From NCBI RefSeq assembly GCF_035474595.1, contig NZ_DATIND010000044.1, positions 62,001-126,000 of the forward strand: 64,000 bases of DNA, in the 5' to 3' direction. Source of the stretch: Longimicrobium sp. (GTDB taxonomy: Bacteria; Gemmatimonadota; Gemmatimonadetes; Longimicrobiales; Longimicrobiaceae). The notes under the pieces are model-generated. The model did not search any database. It was not told the origin of the DNA and was given only the letters and a program-made list of their open reading frames with translations. Numbering within the stretch: position 1 is the stretch's first letter; every line of letters begins with the position of its first letter. Made by a program: the position numbers and the translations under genes. Shown piece after piece: positions 1 through 8,410 of this stretch.

Positions 1-352
1 TCGTGATCCAGCAGGCGGCGCGGGCGATGCGGTTTCCCCAGCGGTGCCCGCCCAGGCTCATGAGCGCGCCGATCATCAGCAGCACGTAGCCGAACGAATA
101 GACGGCGTTCGACATCTGCCGCGTGTCCTCGTTCGCCGGGTTTTCCGCGTGCCCGTGCGCCCAGACGAGCGTCAGCACGCCCAGCACGCACGCGATCACG
201 ATCCCCGCGATCGGCTTCGGCTGCGCGGCCGGGCCGACCGGCGCGGATGGCGGCGTTGCGGTGAGCGCGTGGATGGGGCGGCCGCAGTGCGGGCAGGCCG
301 GCGCGGCGCTAGACACCTCGCGGCCGCAGTCGGGGCAGGCGATCAGGGGCAT
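1..352 (-). CDS. Zinc-ribbon membrane protein, partial
   Basis: The gene reads out of the left edge, so only the first 117 residues are seen. The N-terminus has a zinc ribbon with Cys pairs at residues 6/9 and 20/23 (CPDC...CPHC), followed by a low-complexity Ala/Pro linker. Two hydrophobic segments follow at about residues 46-65 and 79-100, so it is probably a small inner-membrane protein with a cytoplasmic zinc knuckle. The ATG at 352 directly precedes the ribbon. The C-terminus is missing and the function is unknown; ribbon-plus-membrane proteins of this layout are common in this group (another lies at 12338-13225). Confidence 0.7.
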   Translation of the reverse strand, partial: MPLIACPDCGREVSSAAPACPHCGRPIHALTATPPSAPVGPAAQPKPIAGIVIACVLGVLTLVWAHGHAENPANEDTRQMSNAVYSFGYVLLMIGALMSLGGHRWGNRIARAACWIT

Positions 353-407
353 CTCGGTAGGGAAAAAGGATTCGGGAAGAGCGGAAGAGCTTGCGAGCAA
401 ACGACAT

Positions 408-451
408 ACGGAGACGCGGAGGCGTTTGTTTCCACGCCTCCGCGTCTCCGT
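408..451. terminator. 17-bp perfect hairpin, terminator-like (GAGACGCGGAG family)
   Basis: Arms at 408-424 and 435-451 are perfectly complementary around a 10-nt loop. It sits just past the stop of the dehydratase gene on the minus strand. No T-run follows. The same GAGACGCGGAG core forms hairpins at 34784-34845 and 61573-61626, so it is a dispersed element that may serve as a terminator or mRNA end. Confidence 0.55.
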
Positions 452-465
452 GTGAGCTCAGGGGA

Positions 466-1452
466 TCACGCGCCGCGCGCGAAGAGCTCGCAGGCGCTGG
501 CCAGGTCCACGTTGCCGCCGCTGATGACGATGCCCACGCGCTTCCCGGCGAACGCGCCGGGGTCCGCCAGCAGCGCGGCCACGGGAACGGCGCCGGACGG
601 CTCCACCACCAGCTTCATCCGCGTCCACAGAAAGCGCATCGCCTCGACGATGTCGGACTCGGAGACGGTGCGCATCTCGTCCACGTTCTGCATCACCAGC
701 GGCAGGGTGTAGCGGCCGAGCGACGGCGTGCGCAGCCCGTCGGAGATGGTGGGGGGATTGTGGACGGTGTGCAGCTCGCCGGTGCGGAAGGAGCGCGTGG
801 CGTCGTCCGCCCACTCCGGCTCCACGCCGACAACGCGGCATCCCGGCGCGGCGGACTTCACGGCCAGCGCGGTGCCGCTCAGCAGCCCGCCGCCGCCGCA
901 GGGCGTCATCACCACGTCCAGCGCGCCGGTTTCGGCGATCATCTCCAGCGCCGCCGTCCCCTGCCCGGCGATCACGTCGGGGTGGTCGTACGGGGGGATG
1001 AGCGTCATTCCGCGCTCGCGCTGCAGCTCCGCCGCGATCTCCTCCCGCGATCGTCCCGCGCGGTCGTACAGCACCACCTCGGCGCCGTAGCCGCGGGTGC
1101 CCTCGATCTTGGGCCCCGGCGCGTCCTCCGGCATCACCACCACCGTCTTCACGCCGAGCAGCCGCCCGGTGAGCGCGACCGCCTGCGCGTGGTTGCCCGA
1201 CGAGTAGGTGAGCACGCCGCGCGCGCGCTCCTCGTCCGACAACCTGGAGACGGCGTTGAAGGCGCCGCGGAACTTGAAGGCGCCGCCGCGCTGGAAGTTC
1301 TCGCACTTCAGGTAGACGCGCGCGCCGACGCGCTCGTCCAGCGTGCGGCTGTGCATCACCGGCGTGGCGTTCGCGTTCCCGCGCAGGCGCCCGGCGGCCG
1401 CGCGCACGTCCGCGGCGGTGGGGAGGATCAGGTTCGTTTCAGTCGTCGACAT
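466..1452 (-). CDS. Threonine/serine dehydratase (PLP fold-type II)
   Basis: This cytosolic PLP enzyme most likely deaminates threonine or serine to the 2-oxo acid. The 328 residues show the full fold-type II set: the Schiff-base lysine K60 in GAFKFRGA, the substrate loop SSGNHAQA at about 84-91, and the phosphate-binding CGGGGLLSG at about 185-193. The C-terminal ISGGN is also present. There is no ACT regulatory domain, so it resembles the short catabolic dehydratase / serine racemase / hydroxyaspartate ammonia-lyase branch rather than allosteric IlvA. Its ATG overlaps the end of the upstream antiporter gene by 14 bp, indicating translational coupling. The exact substrate cannot be told from sequence. 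Confidence 0.88.
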   Translation of the reverse strand: MSTTETNLILPTAADVRAAAGRLRGNANATPVMHSRTLDERVGARVYLKCENFQRGGAFKFRGAFNAVSRLSDEERARGVLTYSSGNHAQAVALTGRLLGVKTVVVMPEDAPGPKIEGTRGYGAEVVLYDRAGRSREEIAAELQRERGMTLIPPYDHPDVIAGQGTAALEMIAETGALDVVMTPCGGGGLLSGTALAVKSAAPGCRVVGVEPEWADDATRSFRTGELHTVHNPPTISDGLRTPSLGRYTLPLVMQNVDEMRTVSESDIVEAMRFLWTRMKLVVEPSGAVPVAALLADPGAFAGKRVGIVISGGNVDLASACELFARGA

Positions 1453-3901
1453 GCAGCCAGTCCAGCTCGGTTCCGGGGGCGAAACGGTCGATCATCTCCC
1501 GCACCCGCTCGGGAGCGCTCAGCAGGCGGGCCACCTCGGCCAGCATCTGCAGGTGCTCGTCGGCGCGCTCGGCGGGGCTCACCAGCAGGAAGATGAGGCG
1601 GGCGGGGTGCCGGGCGCGAGGGAACTCGACCCCCTCGCGGCTCACGCCCAGCAGCAGCACCGGCCGGGCCAGCCCCTTCAGCCGCACGTGCGGCAGCACC
1701 ACGCCCGGCACCAGCTCCGACGAGAACTGCTGCTCGTTGCGCACCACCACGTTGGCCACCTCGCGGGCCACGTCGCCATCGAACACCCCCTCCAGCAGCC
1801 GCCCCACCGCCGCGACGAACGACATCGCCCCCAGGCGCACCACGCGCTCCGGCGCCACGGTGTCGGAGATCCGCGCCGCGCCGTCGGCCGCCAGCTCGGG
1901 CTCGGCGGGGTAGAGCAGGAGGAGCGAGCCGGGGACCAGCGCCGCCAGCTGCTCGGGAAGCCGCACCAGCCGCGGGTGCCACGCCAGCGTCCCGCGCCGC
2001 GCGCTGGCCAGAACGACCAGGTCGCTGGGCCGCACCATCGCCCCCACCCGCTCCAGCAGCTCGCCCCACCCCTCCACCCGCTCCCACGCGGCGGGGAGCG
2101 CGGGCTTCACCGGCGCGTGCAGCGCCTTCAGCCGCTCCGGCTCGCCGCCGATGGTGACCGCGGCGAGCTGGGCACCGGCGCCGGTGGCCAGCAGGTTCAC
2201 CGTCCGCAGCGCCTCGCCGAAGCCGGGGTGGCGCTCGATGGCCGGGGGGAGGACCAGGACGACGCGCCCCGCCGTGTTCACCGGGCGCGTCAGCCGCGCC
2301 GCGGCCACCGCCTGCCGGGTGCGCTGGAGAAGCTGGTCCAGCACGCCGCCGAACAGCGCCTGCCCCGGCCCACGCCGCGCGTTCCAGCCGAGCACGACCA
2401 GGCTCCCGCGCGTCTCCGCCACGCCGCGCGCGATTCCCGCGGCCACGTTGGGGTCCACGCGGGTGAGCGGCACCACCGGCACCTCCGCCGCCGCGGCGTG
2501 CACCACCGCGTGCGCCAGCACCTTCTCCGCCTCGGCCACTTCCGCCTCGGCCTCGGCGTCGCTCCCCTCGCCGCGCACCACCATCAGCGGGTGCACCGGC
2601 TCGTCGGTCCCCGCGCCGCGCAGGATGAACGCCAGGTCCATCAGCGTGTCGGCCGTCTCCGGCTTGGAGAGCGAGACCACGATGCGGCGCGGCGCGGCCC
2701 GCGGATCGTACGGGCGCTGCTCCTCGCGCAGCGCCACCCGTCTCCCATAGCGCTCCACCGCCCACGGCCCGGCCAGGCAGGTCACCAGGATCATCAATAC
2801 CACGCCGTTCACCTCGGCCTGGTCCAGCAGCCCGGCGTCGAAGCCGACGAGCACGATCGCCAGCGTCCCCGCCGCGTGCGGGACGGTGAGGCCGAAGACG
2901 GTCCAGCCCTCGTCCGCCGTCCACCCGAACACCTTCTCGGCCGCGAACGACGCCAGCCACTTGCTCGCGACCACGCCGGCGGTCAGCGCCGCGGCGATCC
3001 CCACGGCGCGCCCCTGCAGCGCCCGCGCGTCCACCAGCATTCCCACCGACAGCAGGAAGAAGGGGATGAAGATGGCGTTGCCGGCGAAGTGGATGCGGCT
3101 CATCAGCGCGCCCTGCGCGGGGATCAGCCGGTTCAGCGCCAGCCCCGCCAGCAGCGCGCCGATGATGGGCTCCACCCCGCCGAAGTGCGCCGTGTACGAG
3201 GCCACGAAGAGGGCGGCGAGCACGAAGATGAACTCCGTGGTCCCGTCGGCGTCCACGGTGCGGAAGAACCACCGCCCCAGCCGCGGCAGCCCCAGCATCA
3301 CCGCGGCCACGTAGACGGCGAACGGGATCGCCAGCCCCAGCCAGAACGCCGCGTCCAGCGCCCCGCCGCGCGACTTCACCACGATGGCCAGGACGAGCAG
3401 CGCCAGCACCTCGGTGAGGATCGTTCCCCCCAGCGCCGCGGTGACCGCCGCGTTGCGCACGATCCCCAGCCGGCTGGCGATGGGGTACGCCAGCAGGGTG
3501 TGCGACGAGAAGACCGAGCCGATGAGGAGCGCGGAGGGAAGCGCGTAGCCCAGCGCCATCGCCATCCCCATCCCCGCCATCCCGGGGAGGAGGAAGCTGA
3601 GCGTGCCGAAGCCGAGCGAGCGGGCGCGGTAGCGGGCGAACTGGTGGAGGTCCAGCTCCAGGCCGACCAGCAGCATCAGGTACAGCAGCCCCACGGTGCC
3701 CAGCAGGACGATGGTGTTGCTGCGCGCCAGCAGCCCGGCGCCGTGCGGCCCGATGGCCGCGCCCGCCACGATCAGCCCGATGATGCCGGGGATGCGGAAG
3801 CGCTCGAAGAGGAGCGGGACGACCAGGAAGACCAGCGTCGCGGTGGCGACGACCAGCACCGGGTCGGTGAAGGGGAGCGTGAGCGGGGCGGCGAGCAGCA
3901 T
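1439..3901 (-). CDS. Cation/proton antiporter with USP and PTS EIIA-like domains
   Basis: An 820-residue inner-membrane antiporter. About residues 1-385 form a CPA2-type exchanger with roughly 12 membrane segments. They are followed by a universal-stress-protein-like region (about 395-660, probably two USP folds) and a C-terminal EIIA type-2 (nitrogen PTS) domain at about 665-820. The domain carries the phosphorylatable histidine context VVLPHVRL. Known relatives exchange Na+ or K+ for H+; the cytosolic domains suggest control by nucleotide binding and possibly PTS phosphorylation. The ion is not determinable. It overlaps the dehydratase gene at its 3' end and lies 97 bp after the paralogue array. 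Confidence 0.85.
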   Translation of the reverse strand: MLLAAPLTLPFTDPVLVVATATLVFLVVPLLFERFRIPGIIGLIVAGAAIGPHGAGLLARSNTIVLLGTVGLLYLMLLVGLELDLHQFARYRARSLGFGTLSFLLPGMAGMGMAMALGYALPSALLIGSVFSSHTLLAYPIASRLGIVRNAAVTAALGGTILTEVLALLVLAIVVKSRGGALDAAFWLGLAIPFAVYVAAVMLGLPRLGRWFFRTVDADGTTEFIFVLAALFVASYTAHFGGVEPIIGALLAGLALNRLIPAQGALMSRIHFAGNAIFIPFFLLSVGMLVDARALQGRAVGIAAALTAGVVASKWLASFAAEKVFGWTADEGWTVFGLTVPHAAGTLAIVLVGFDAGLLDQAEVNGVVLMILVTCLAGPWAVERYGRRVALREEQRPYDPRAAPRRIVVSLSKPETADTLMDLAFILRGAGTDEPVHPLMVVRGEGSDAEAEAEVAEAEKVLAHAVVHAAAAEVPVVPLTRVDPNVAAGIARGVAETRGSLVVLGWNARRGPGQALFGGVLDQLLQRTRQAVAAARLTRPVNTAGRVVLVLPPAIERHPGFGEALRTVNLLATGAGAQLAAVTIGGEPERLKALHAPVKPALPAAWERVEGWGELLERVGAMVRPSDLVVLASARRGTLAWHPRLVRLPEQLAALVPGSLLLLYPAEPELAADGAARISDTVAPERVVRLGAMSFVAAVGRLLEGVFDGDVAREVANVVVRNEQQFSSELVPGVVLPHVRLKGLARPVLLLGVSREGVEFPRARHPARLIFLLVSPAERADEHLQMLAEVARLLSAPERVREMIDRFAPGTELDWLHVDD

Positions 3902-3998
3902 CGGGGCGACCTTTCCTGGGCCGGGGTGGACCGCTTCCCGGTTCAGGGAGCAGGGACCGACGCCCCTCTCCGAACCAAACCTCTCGAACGAAAACCGG

Positions 3999-4393
3999 CT
4001 ACGGACGGCGCCAGGGAACCGGGCGCCGGACCTTCACCGCCACCGTGGACCCGTGCGCCGCCCGCACGCGCGAGTCCACGTAGCGCACGATCATGATCAG
4101 GATCACCGCGGAGAAGATGGATCCCAGCACCCCGTTGTGCTCCGCGATGTCCGACGCCAGGGACGCCACGACCGCCACGACGGCGAGCGCCGCCACCACG
4201 CGCGTGGCCCAGGGGCGAACGCGCCACAGCGCCTCGATGGCCACCGCCGACGCGCCATCCCCAGGATCGTCAGCACGGCGCCGACCGGGTCGTTCCGCAG
4301 GCCCGGCTGCCTGTTCGCGAGCTCGACCACCCCGCCGACCAGGCCGAGAGCCAGGATCACGGCCAGGATGGTGAACCCGCGGGGCCGCTTCAC
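3999..4393 (-). pseudogene. Frameshifted small membrane protein, array member 1
   Basis: Read from the ATG at 4393, the protein begins MKRPRGFTILAVILAL, matching the neighbour at 4413-4817 (MKRPLGF without the M), but after about residue 47 the frame is lost. The rest of the family pattern (AIEALWRVRPWATR, then hydrophobic segments) continues in the next frame to the stop at 3999. One missing base near 4250 explains both halves. It is either a recent pseudogene or an assembly error. The restored protein would have about 131 residues and four membrane segments, like its four neighbours. Confidence 0.65.
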
Positions 4394-4412
4394 ATCGCCC
4401 TCCGCGCGCCGG

Positions 4413-4817
4413 TCACGGCTGGGGACGCGGCACGCGCATCCCCGCCGGCGGCCCGAACCGCTCCTGGATGCGCTGGTGCACGTAGAAGGTGCACATCGCC
4501 AGGAACCCCGCCAGGAACAGCATCCCCAGCACCGGCACCACCTCCAGCGGCACCCGCCAGCGGACCACGAGCAAGGCGACCACGGCGGCCGAAAGGAGGC
4601 CGGACGCGCGCGTGGCCCACGGCCGCACCCGCCACAGCGCCTCGACGGTCACCGCCTTCAGCGCGGCCACGAGCAGGGCCAGCATCCCCTCCAGCGGCGT
4701 CTGCATCCCCGACGCGGGCCCGGCCGCCACCAGCGCCACCAGGTTGCCGCAGAGCTGCATGGCCAGGAACACGGCGAAGATGGAGAAGCCGAGCGGGCGC
4801 TTCGTCGCGGCGCTCAC
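4413..4817 (-). CDS. Small membrane protein, RPW-motif paralogue 2
   Basis: A 134-residue protein of unknown family with about four membrane segments in two pairs, separated by the motif EALWRVRPWATR. The same motif recurs in all five neighbouring genes. The N-terminal segment covers about residues 9-30; the C-terminus is Pro/Arg-rich and soluble. GTG at 4817 is chosen because it overlaps the stop of the upstream gene (GTGA) and fits the start of the first paralogue. Translation is probably coupled to the upstream gene. No function can be assigned. Confidence 0.7.
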   Translation of the reverse strand: MSAATKRPLGFSIFAVFLAMQLCGNLVALVAAGPASGMQTPLEGMLALLVAALKAVTVEALWRVRPWATRASGLLSAAVVALLVVRWRVPLEVVPVLGMLFLAGFLAMCTFYVHQRIQERFGPPAGMRVPRPQP

Positions 4818-5233
4818 GGGCTGCGGCCGGGAAGCGGGCGGCGCCGCGGCGTGGGGCGCGCGGGGAGCATGCCCTGCGACCGCGCCTCGTCGTGCACGTA
4901 GTACAGGATGGGGATGCAGAATGCCAGCATCACCCCCATCAGCGTGACCGCGATCAGCAGCCCCGAGCCTCTTCCCAGCGCCGTGCCGACGAGCAGGATG
5001 ACGCCGCAGAGCCCGGCCACCAGCGCGAGCGACGCGCGGTAGAACCACGGCCGCAGCCAGATCAGCGCCTCGGATGCCACGAACGCCAGCACCGCGATGG
5101 CCGCCACCGCCGCGCGCGCCGCCACGGTCTCCGGGGTGCCGGCGGTGAGCGCGAACAGCACCACGAGAAGCACCGCCCCCAGCAGGCCGGAGAGCAGCCC
5201 CAGCAGCACCAGCCCGAGCGGCGTCCGCATCAC
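4814..5233 (-). CDS. Small membrane protein, RPW-motif paralogue 3
   Basis: A 139-residue paralogue with four predicted membrane segments and the central motif as EALIWLRPWFYR. It is more divergent than members 1 and 2. The cytosolic C-terminal tail is rich in Pro and Arg (PTPRRRPLPGRSP). The stop overlaps the GTG of the next gene by two bases, and the preceding gene ends 13 bp upstream, so it sits in one operon with them. Function unknown. Confidence 0.72.
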   Translation of the reverse strand: MMRTPLGLVLLGLLSGLLGAVLLVVLFALTAGTPETVAARAAVAAIAVLAFVASEALIWLRPWFYRASLALVAGLCGVILLVGTALGRGSGLLIAVTLMGVMLAFCIPILYYVHDEARSQGMLPARPTPRRRPLPGRSP

Positions 5234-5246
5234 GGCACCTCGCCGC

Positions 5247-5663
5247 TCACGGCTGCGGCCGCTGCCGGGGACGCGGGCGCAGCCGCGGCTGCCCGGCGGC
5301 CGAGGTGCGCGCGTCGTCGATCACCGCCAGCCCCGTCACCCCCACGAACGCGGCGCCCGCGATCTCCAGCAGCGCCTTCTCGAGCTCGCCCCGCGCCAGC
5401 AGCGCGCCGGTGGGGATCAGGATGCCCATCGCGGTGCAGAGGGTGAGCGCCTGCGCCGCGCGGAACGCCCACGGGCGGCCGTGCAGCATGGCCTCGGCAG
5501 CGATCCACGCCAGCGCGCAGGCGCAGGCCACCGCGCCGCGGAAGGCCACCTCGCCGGGGCGCAGGTCCGCCGCGTTCATGGCGTACACCAGCCACGCCAG
5601 CAGGGCGCCGTACACGCCCAGGCAGAGCGCGGGAACGGGGCGGCTGGCGGAAGGGTGGGCCAT
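5247..5663 (-). CDS. Small membrane protein, RPW-motif paralogue 4
   Basis: A 138-residue protein with four predicted membrane segments; the family motif reads EAMLHGRPWAFR. The tail again ends in a basic Pro/Arg/Gln run (RPRPRQRPQP). Only 7 bp separate it from the upstream paralogue and 13 bp from the downstream one. No known domain is recognised. Confidence 0.72.
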   Translation of the reverse strand: MAHPSASRPVPALCLGVYGALLAWLVYAMNAADLRPGEVAFRGAVACACALAWIAAEAMLHGRPWAFRAAQALTLCTAMGILIPTGALLARGELEKALLEIAGAAFVGVTGLAVIDDARTSAAGQPRLRPRPRQRPQP

Positions 5664-5670
5664 CGGCGCC

Positions 5671-6069
5671 TCAGGGCTGCGGGCGGGGATGGAGCTGCGG
5701 ATGCATCCGCCGCAGGTAGCCCACCATCGGCAGCACCGGGAAGGCGATGAAGCCGGCCGCCAGCAGCATCCCGAACGCGCCCAGCAGCTCGCCCATCAGC
5801 AACCCGGCCAGCGCGGGAACGACGAAGCAGCCGATGGTGGACCACGCCAGCGCGGCGCCGGCGCGGTACGCCCACGGCCGCACCCGCCAGATGGCCTCCG
5901 CGGTGACGAGCGCCAGCGCGCTCAGCAGCACGCCGGCCCCGCGGAACACCACGCCCCACGCGTTCCACGCGCCGGGCGCCGCGGGATACACCGCGAGCGC
6001 CGCCAGCACCACGCCGATCACGGCGGCGCAGAACGCCAGCCCTGCGTATTCGTTCGGCCTTTGCCGCAT
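5671..6069 (-). CDS. Small membrane protein, RPW-motif paralogue 5 (first in operon)
   Basis: First gene of the five-paralogue array by direction of transcription. It has 132 residues, four membrane segments, the motif EAIWRVRPWAYR between segments 2 and 3, and a short basic tail. ATG at 6069 is the first start after the rhodanese gene, whose stop is 31 bp upstream. Five tandem copies with conserved topology point to repeated local duplication. The acidic-plus-RPW loop is the only strongly kept region and is the likely functional site. Function unknown. Confidence 0.72.
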   Translation of the reverse strand: MRQRPNEYAGLAFCAAVIGVVLAALAVYPAAPGAWNAWGVVFRGAGVLLSALALVTAEAIWRVRPWAYRAGAALAWSTIGCFVVPALAGLLMGELLGAFGMLLAAGFIAFPVLPMVGYLRRMHPQLHPRPQP

Positions 6070-6100
6070 CGCTCCACCTCCGCGCCGGGCGGAAACGGGT

Positions 6101-6433
6101 TCAGTACTTGGGGATGGACGGGTCCACCTGGTCGCTCCAGCCCAGGATCCCCCCCTTCAGGTTCAGCAGCCGGTCGTGCCCGTGCCCGCGCAGGAGCTCC
6201 AGCGCGCGGCCGCTGCGCGAGCCGGAGCGGCACATCAGCACCACCTCCTCGTCCGCGGGGATCTCGTCCACGCGGGTGGGAAGCTCGCCTAGGGGGATGA
6301 GGCGCGCCCCGTACGGCTCCAGGTTGCCGTTGTCCCACTCGTGCGGCTCGCGCACGTCGATGATGGTCAGCTTCTCGCCGTTGTCGAGCCGTTCCTTCAG
6401 CTCGGTCGGGGTGATTTCGGGGATGTCGGGCAT
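6101..6433 (-). CDS. Single-domain rhodanese-like protein
   Basis: A 110-residue single rhodanese domain. DVREPHEW gives the structural start of the fold, and MCRSGSRSGRA holds the catalytic cysteine loop (CRSGSRS), so it is probably an active sulfurtransferase moving sulfane sulfur in the cytosol. The ATG at 6433 starts exactly at the domain; the frame stays open further upstream without similarity. It lies ahead of the five-gene membrane array on the same strand, but a link is unproven. Confidence 0.87.
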   Translation of the reverse strand: MPDIPEITPTELKERLDNGEKLTIIDVREPHEWDNGNLEPYGARLIPLGELPTRVDEIPADEEVVLMCRSGSRSGRALELLRGHGHDRLLNLKGGILGWSDQVDPSIPKY

Positions 6434-6449
6434 GGTGATGGTTCGTGGT

Positions 6450-6490
6450 TGAGTGCTGAGTCCTGAGTCCTGAGTCCTGAGTGCTGAGTG
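6450..6490. repeat. Heptamer tandem repeat (CTGAGTC-like)
   Basis: About five imperfect 7-bp units (TGAGTCC / TGAGTGC) between the methyltransferase and rhodanese genes. The units are the reverse complement of the ACTCAGC-like heptamers at 25987-26078. Confidence 0.7.
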
Positions 6491-6582
6491 GACGGCGGCG
6501 ACCGGGTCCGGTGCCGCGCTCGCGCTCTTCGCAACCTCATTCCGCCGGCGCGGAAAATCAACCCGTGCGGCGCGGACGGGAG

Positions 6583-7401
6583 TCACGGCGCGGGTTTGCG
6601 GACCACGAAGTGGAGATGGTCGGCCGCGTCGCGGTACTGCGGCATCTCGCTGGTCTCGGCCGCGAAGGCGAGCACGTTCGCGTACGCCTCCGCATCGTCC
6701 GCGGCCAGCGCGGCGAGCTGCGGCGCCATGCCGCCGCAGAAGCCCTCGGCGCCGGCGTAGGTGGCCACCTCGAAGCCGGCGGCGCGGAGCTCGCCGGCCG
6801 CGGCGGGCGGGGTGCTCCAGTGCGTGGCGGTGAAGGCGCGCAGCTCCCGGGCGGTGTACGAGCGCGGCTCCATCAGCGCGCGCGGGAAGGCGGCGTCGCG
6901 GTACCAGCGCGGGAAGTCGTTGAGCCCGGTGCGCAGCAGCCCCCACGAGTTCAGGTACGCGGCGATGGCCACGCCGCCCGGCCGCAGCACGCGCCGCAGC
7001 TCGGCCAGGGCCTCCATCCGCGCGTCTCCGTCGGCAAGATGGTACATCGGCCCCAGGAAGAGCGCCGCGTCGCACGACGCGGCGGCGAAGGTGCCGAGGT
7101 CGCACGCGTCGGCGGCGTGGAAGCCCTCCGCGCGCAGGCCCGCGTCGTCGAAGGCGCGGCGGGCGCGCTCCAGCAGGGCGGGGGAGAGGTCGGCCAGCGT
7201 CACGCGGAAGCCGCGGCGCGCCAGCTCCAGCGCGTACCGCCCCGGCCCCGAGCCGATGTCCAGCACCTCGCCGCGCGGCGGGAACCACCGGTCCACCAGC
7301 CGCAGCGTGCTGGCCATCTCCACGCGGCAGAGCGGAAGGTCCAGCCGCTCCCACTCGCTCTCCACGTTCCGCTCGTAGAACTCCCGCACCTCCGAGCTCA
7401 T
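6583..7401 (-). CDS. Class I SAM-dependent methyltransferase
   Basis: A 272-residue methyltransferase. Motif I DIGSGPGRYALELA lies at about residues 48-61, followed by the acidic loop LADLSP that would hold the SAM ribose. The post-II region (DAALFLGPMYHL) and the ELRRVLRPGG segment typical of the Methyltransf_11/25 group are also present. The C-terminal half is a variable substrate domain. It is cytosolic with unknown acceptor. It stands alone on the minus strand with a 149-bp gap to the rhodanese gene. Confidence 0.83.
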   Translation of the reverse strand: MSSEVREFYERNVESEWERLDLPLCRVEMASTLRLVDRWFPPRGEVLDIGSGPGRYALELARRGFRVTLADLSPALLERARRAFDDAGLRAEGFHAADACDLGTFAAASCDAALFLGPMYHLADGDARMEALAELRRVLRPGGVAIAAYLNSWGLLRTGLNDFPRWYRDAAFPRALMEPRSYTARELRAFTATHWSTPPAAAGELRAAGFEVATYAGAEGFCGGMAPQLAALAADDAEAYANVLAFAAETSEMPQYRDAADHLHFVVRKPAP

Positions 7402-7653
7402 CGTCCCCTCCGGTCACTGTCGTCCGATCCCGGCCCGCATTCAGGATAACGATCGTGCGCTCCGGCGACAGCCGTGCGGCCGGGATCCTCCGTTCCCTCC
7501 GGTCCCTCCGTGTGATCCCTCCAGCTTCGCTGATCTCACGCGGAGACGCGGAGTCGCGGAGAACTCATCTTCATCCCCTCCCTTTATCTCCCGGGCACTC
7601 AGCACTCCGCACTCGGCACTTCCCTTCCATCCCCGCAAACCCATGCCGTGCCC
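7402..7653. other. Divergent intergenic region, no gene
   Basis: This spacer between the divergent methyltransferase and DedA genes holds a half copy of the GAGACGCGGAG element near 7538-7560 and a few degenerate 7-bp units near 7597-7622 (ACTCAGC, ACTCCGC, ACTCGGC). No convincing reading frame is seen. Confidence 0.5.
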
Positions 7654-7682
7654 TTGTATACGGCCGCCGCAAGGGCTAGAGT
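7654..7682 (+). promoter_or_regulatory. Predicted sigma70-type promoter for dedA
   Basis: TTGTAT at 7654-7659 and TAGAGT at 7677-7682 are separated by exactly 17 bp, about 80 bp upstream of the DedA start. The boxes are moderate matches, so this is a prediction only. Confidence 0.4.
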
Positions 7683-7771
7683 TTCCGCGTCGGTACATGC
7701 GGTGGAAGCCTTTCGCTTCCGCCGACCGCTGAACCACGCGACGGCCCGGCGGCCGGGGAAGACGGCAGGCA

Positions 7772-8410
7772 GTGCAGACCCTCATCGATTTCGTTCTCCA
7801 CCTCGACAAGCATCTTGCCGAGCTGACCCGCACGTATGGCGGGTGGGCGTACGGCATCCTCTCGCTGATCCTGTTCTGCGAGACCGGGCTGGTGGTCACC
7901 CCTTTCCTTCCCGGCGACTCGCTCCTCTTCGCGGCGGGCGCGCTGGCGGCGGCCGGCGGCGGGCTGAACGTCTTCTACCTCTGGCCCTGCCTGCTGGTCG
8001 CCGTGTTCCTGGGCGACAACGTGAACTACTGGGTGGGGTTCCGCCTGGGACGCCGCGTATTCCGCCCGGACGCGCGGGTGCTGAAGACGAAGTACCTGGA
8101 GCGCACGGAAGCGTTCTACGCGAAGTACGGCGGCCGCGCGGTGGTTCTCGCGCGCTTCGTGCCCATCGTGCGCACCTACGCGCCGTTCGTGGCCGGCGCG
8201 TCGCGGATGCCGTACGGACGCTTCCTGGGGTTCAGCCTGGCCGGATCGTTCGTGTGGATCACCCTTTTCCTCTTCGTCGGGTACTTCTTCGGGAACATCC
8301 CGGCGGTGAAGGAGAACTTCATGGTGGTGATCCTGGCCATCATCCTGATCTCCGTCATCCCCGCGGTCGTGGAGATCGTCCGCGCCCGCCGTGCCGAGCG
8401 CCCCGCCTGA
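7772..8410 (+). CDS. DedA-family membrane protein
   Basis: A 212-residue polytopic protein of the DedA/SNARE-associated family. The family signatures are visible: ETGLVVTPFLPGDSLLF (about 32-48) and the GRxVVLARFVPIVRTYAPFVAGASRMPYGRF block (about 122-152) with the conserved R and P. Bacterial DedA proteins are proton-driven membrane proteins linked to lipid (undecaprenyl phosphate) recycling and envelope homeostasis. GTG at 7772 gives the normal family length. The stop overlaps the next gene (TGATG), so the LysM protein is probably co-translated. Confidence 0.88.
   Translation: MQTLIDFVLHLDKHLAELTRTYGGWAYGILSLILFCETGLVVTPFLPGDSLLFAAGALAAAGGGLNVFYLWPCLLVAVFLGDNVNYWVGFRLGRRVFRPDARVLKTKYLERTEAFYAKYGGRAVVLARFVPIVRTYAPFVAGASRMPYGRFLGFSLAGSFVWITLFLFVGYFFGNIPAVKENFMVVILAIILISVIPAVVEIVRARRAERPA

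Noticed and set aside
1343-4096. 917-codon open frame on the plus strand across the antiporter gene
   Set aside because: Low-complexity Arg/His/Gln/Pro-rich product typical of the complementary frame of a GC-rich gene; the minus-strand gene has clear domains.
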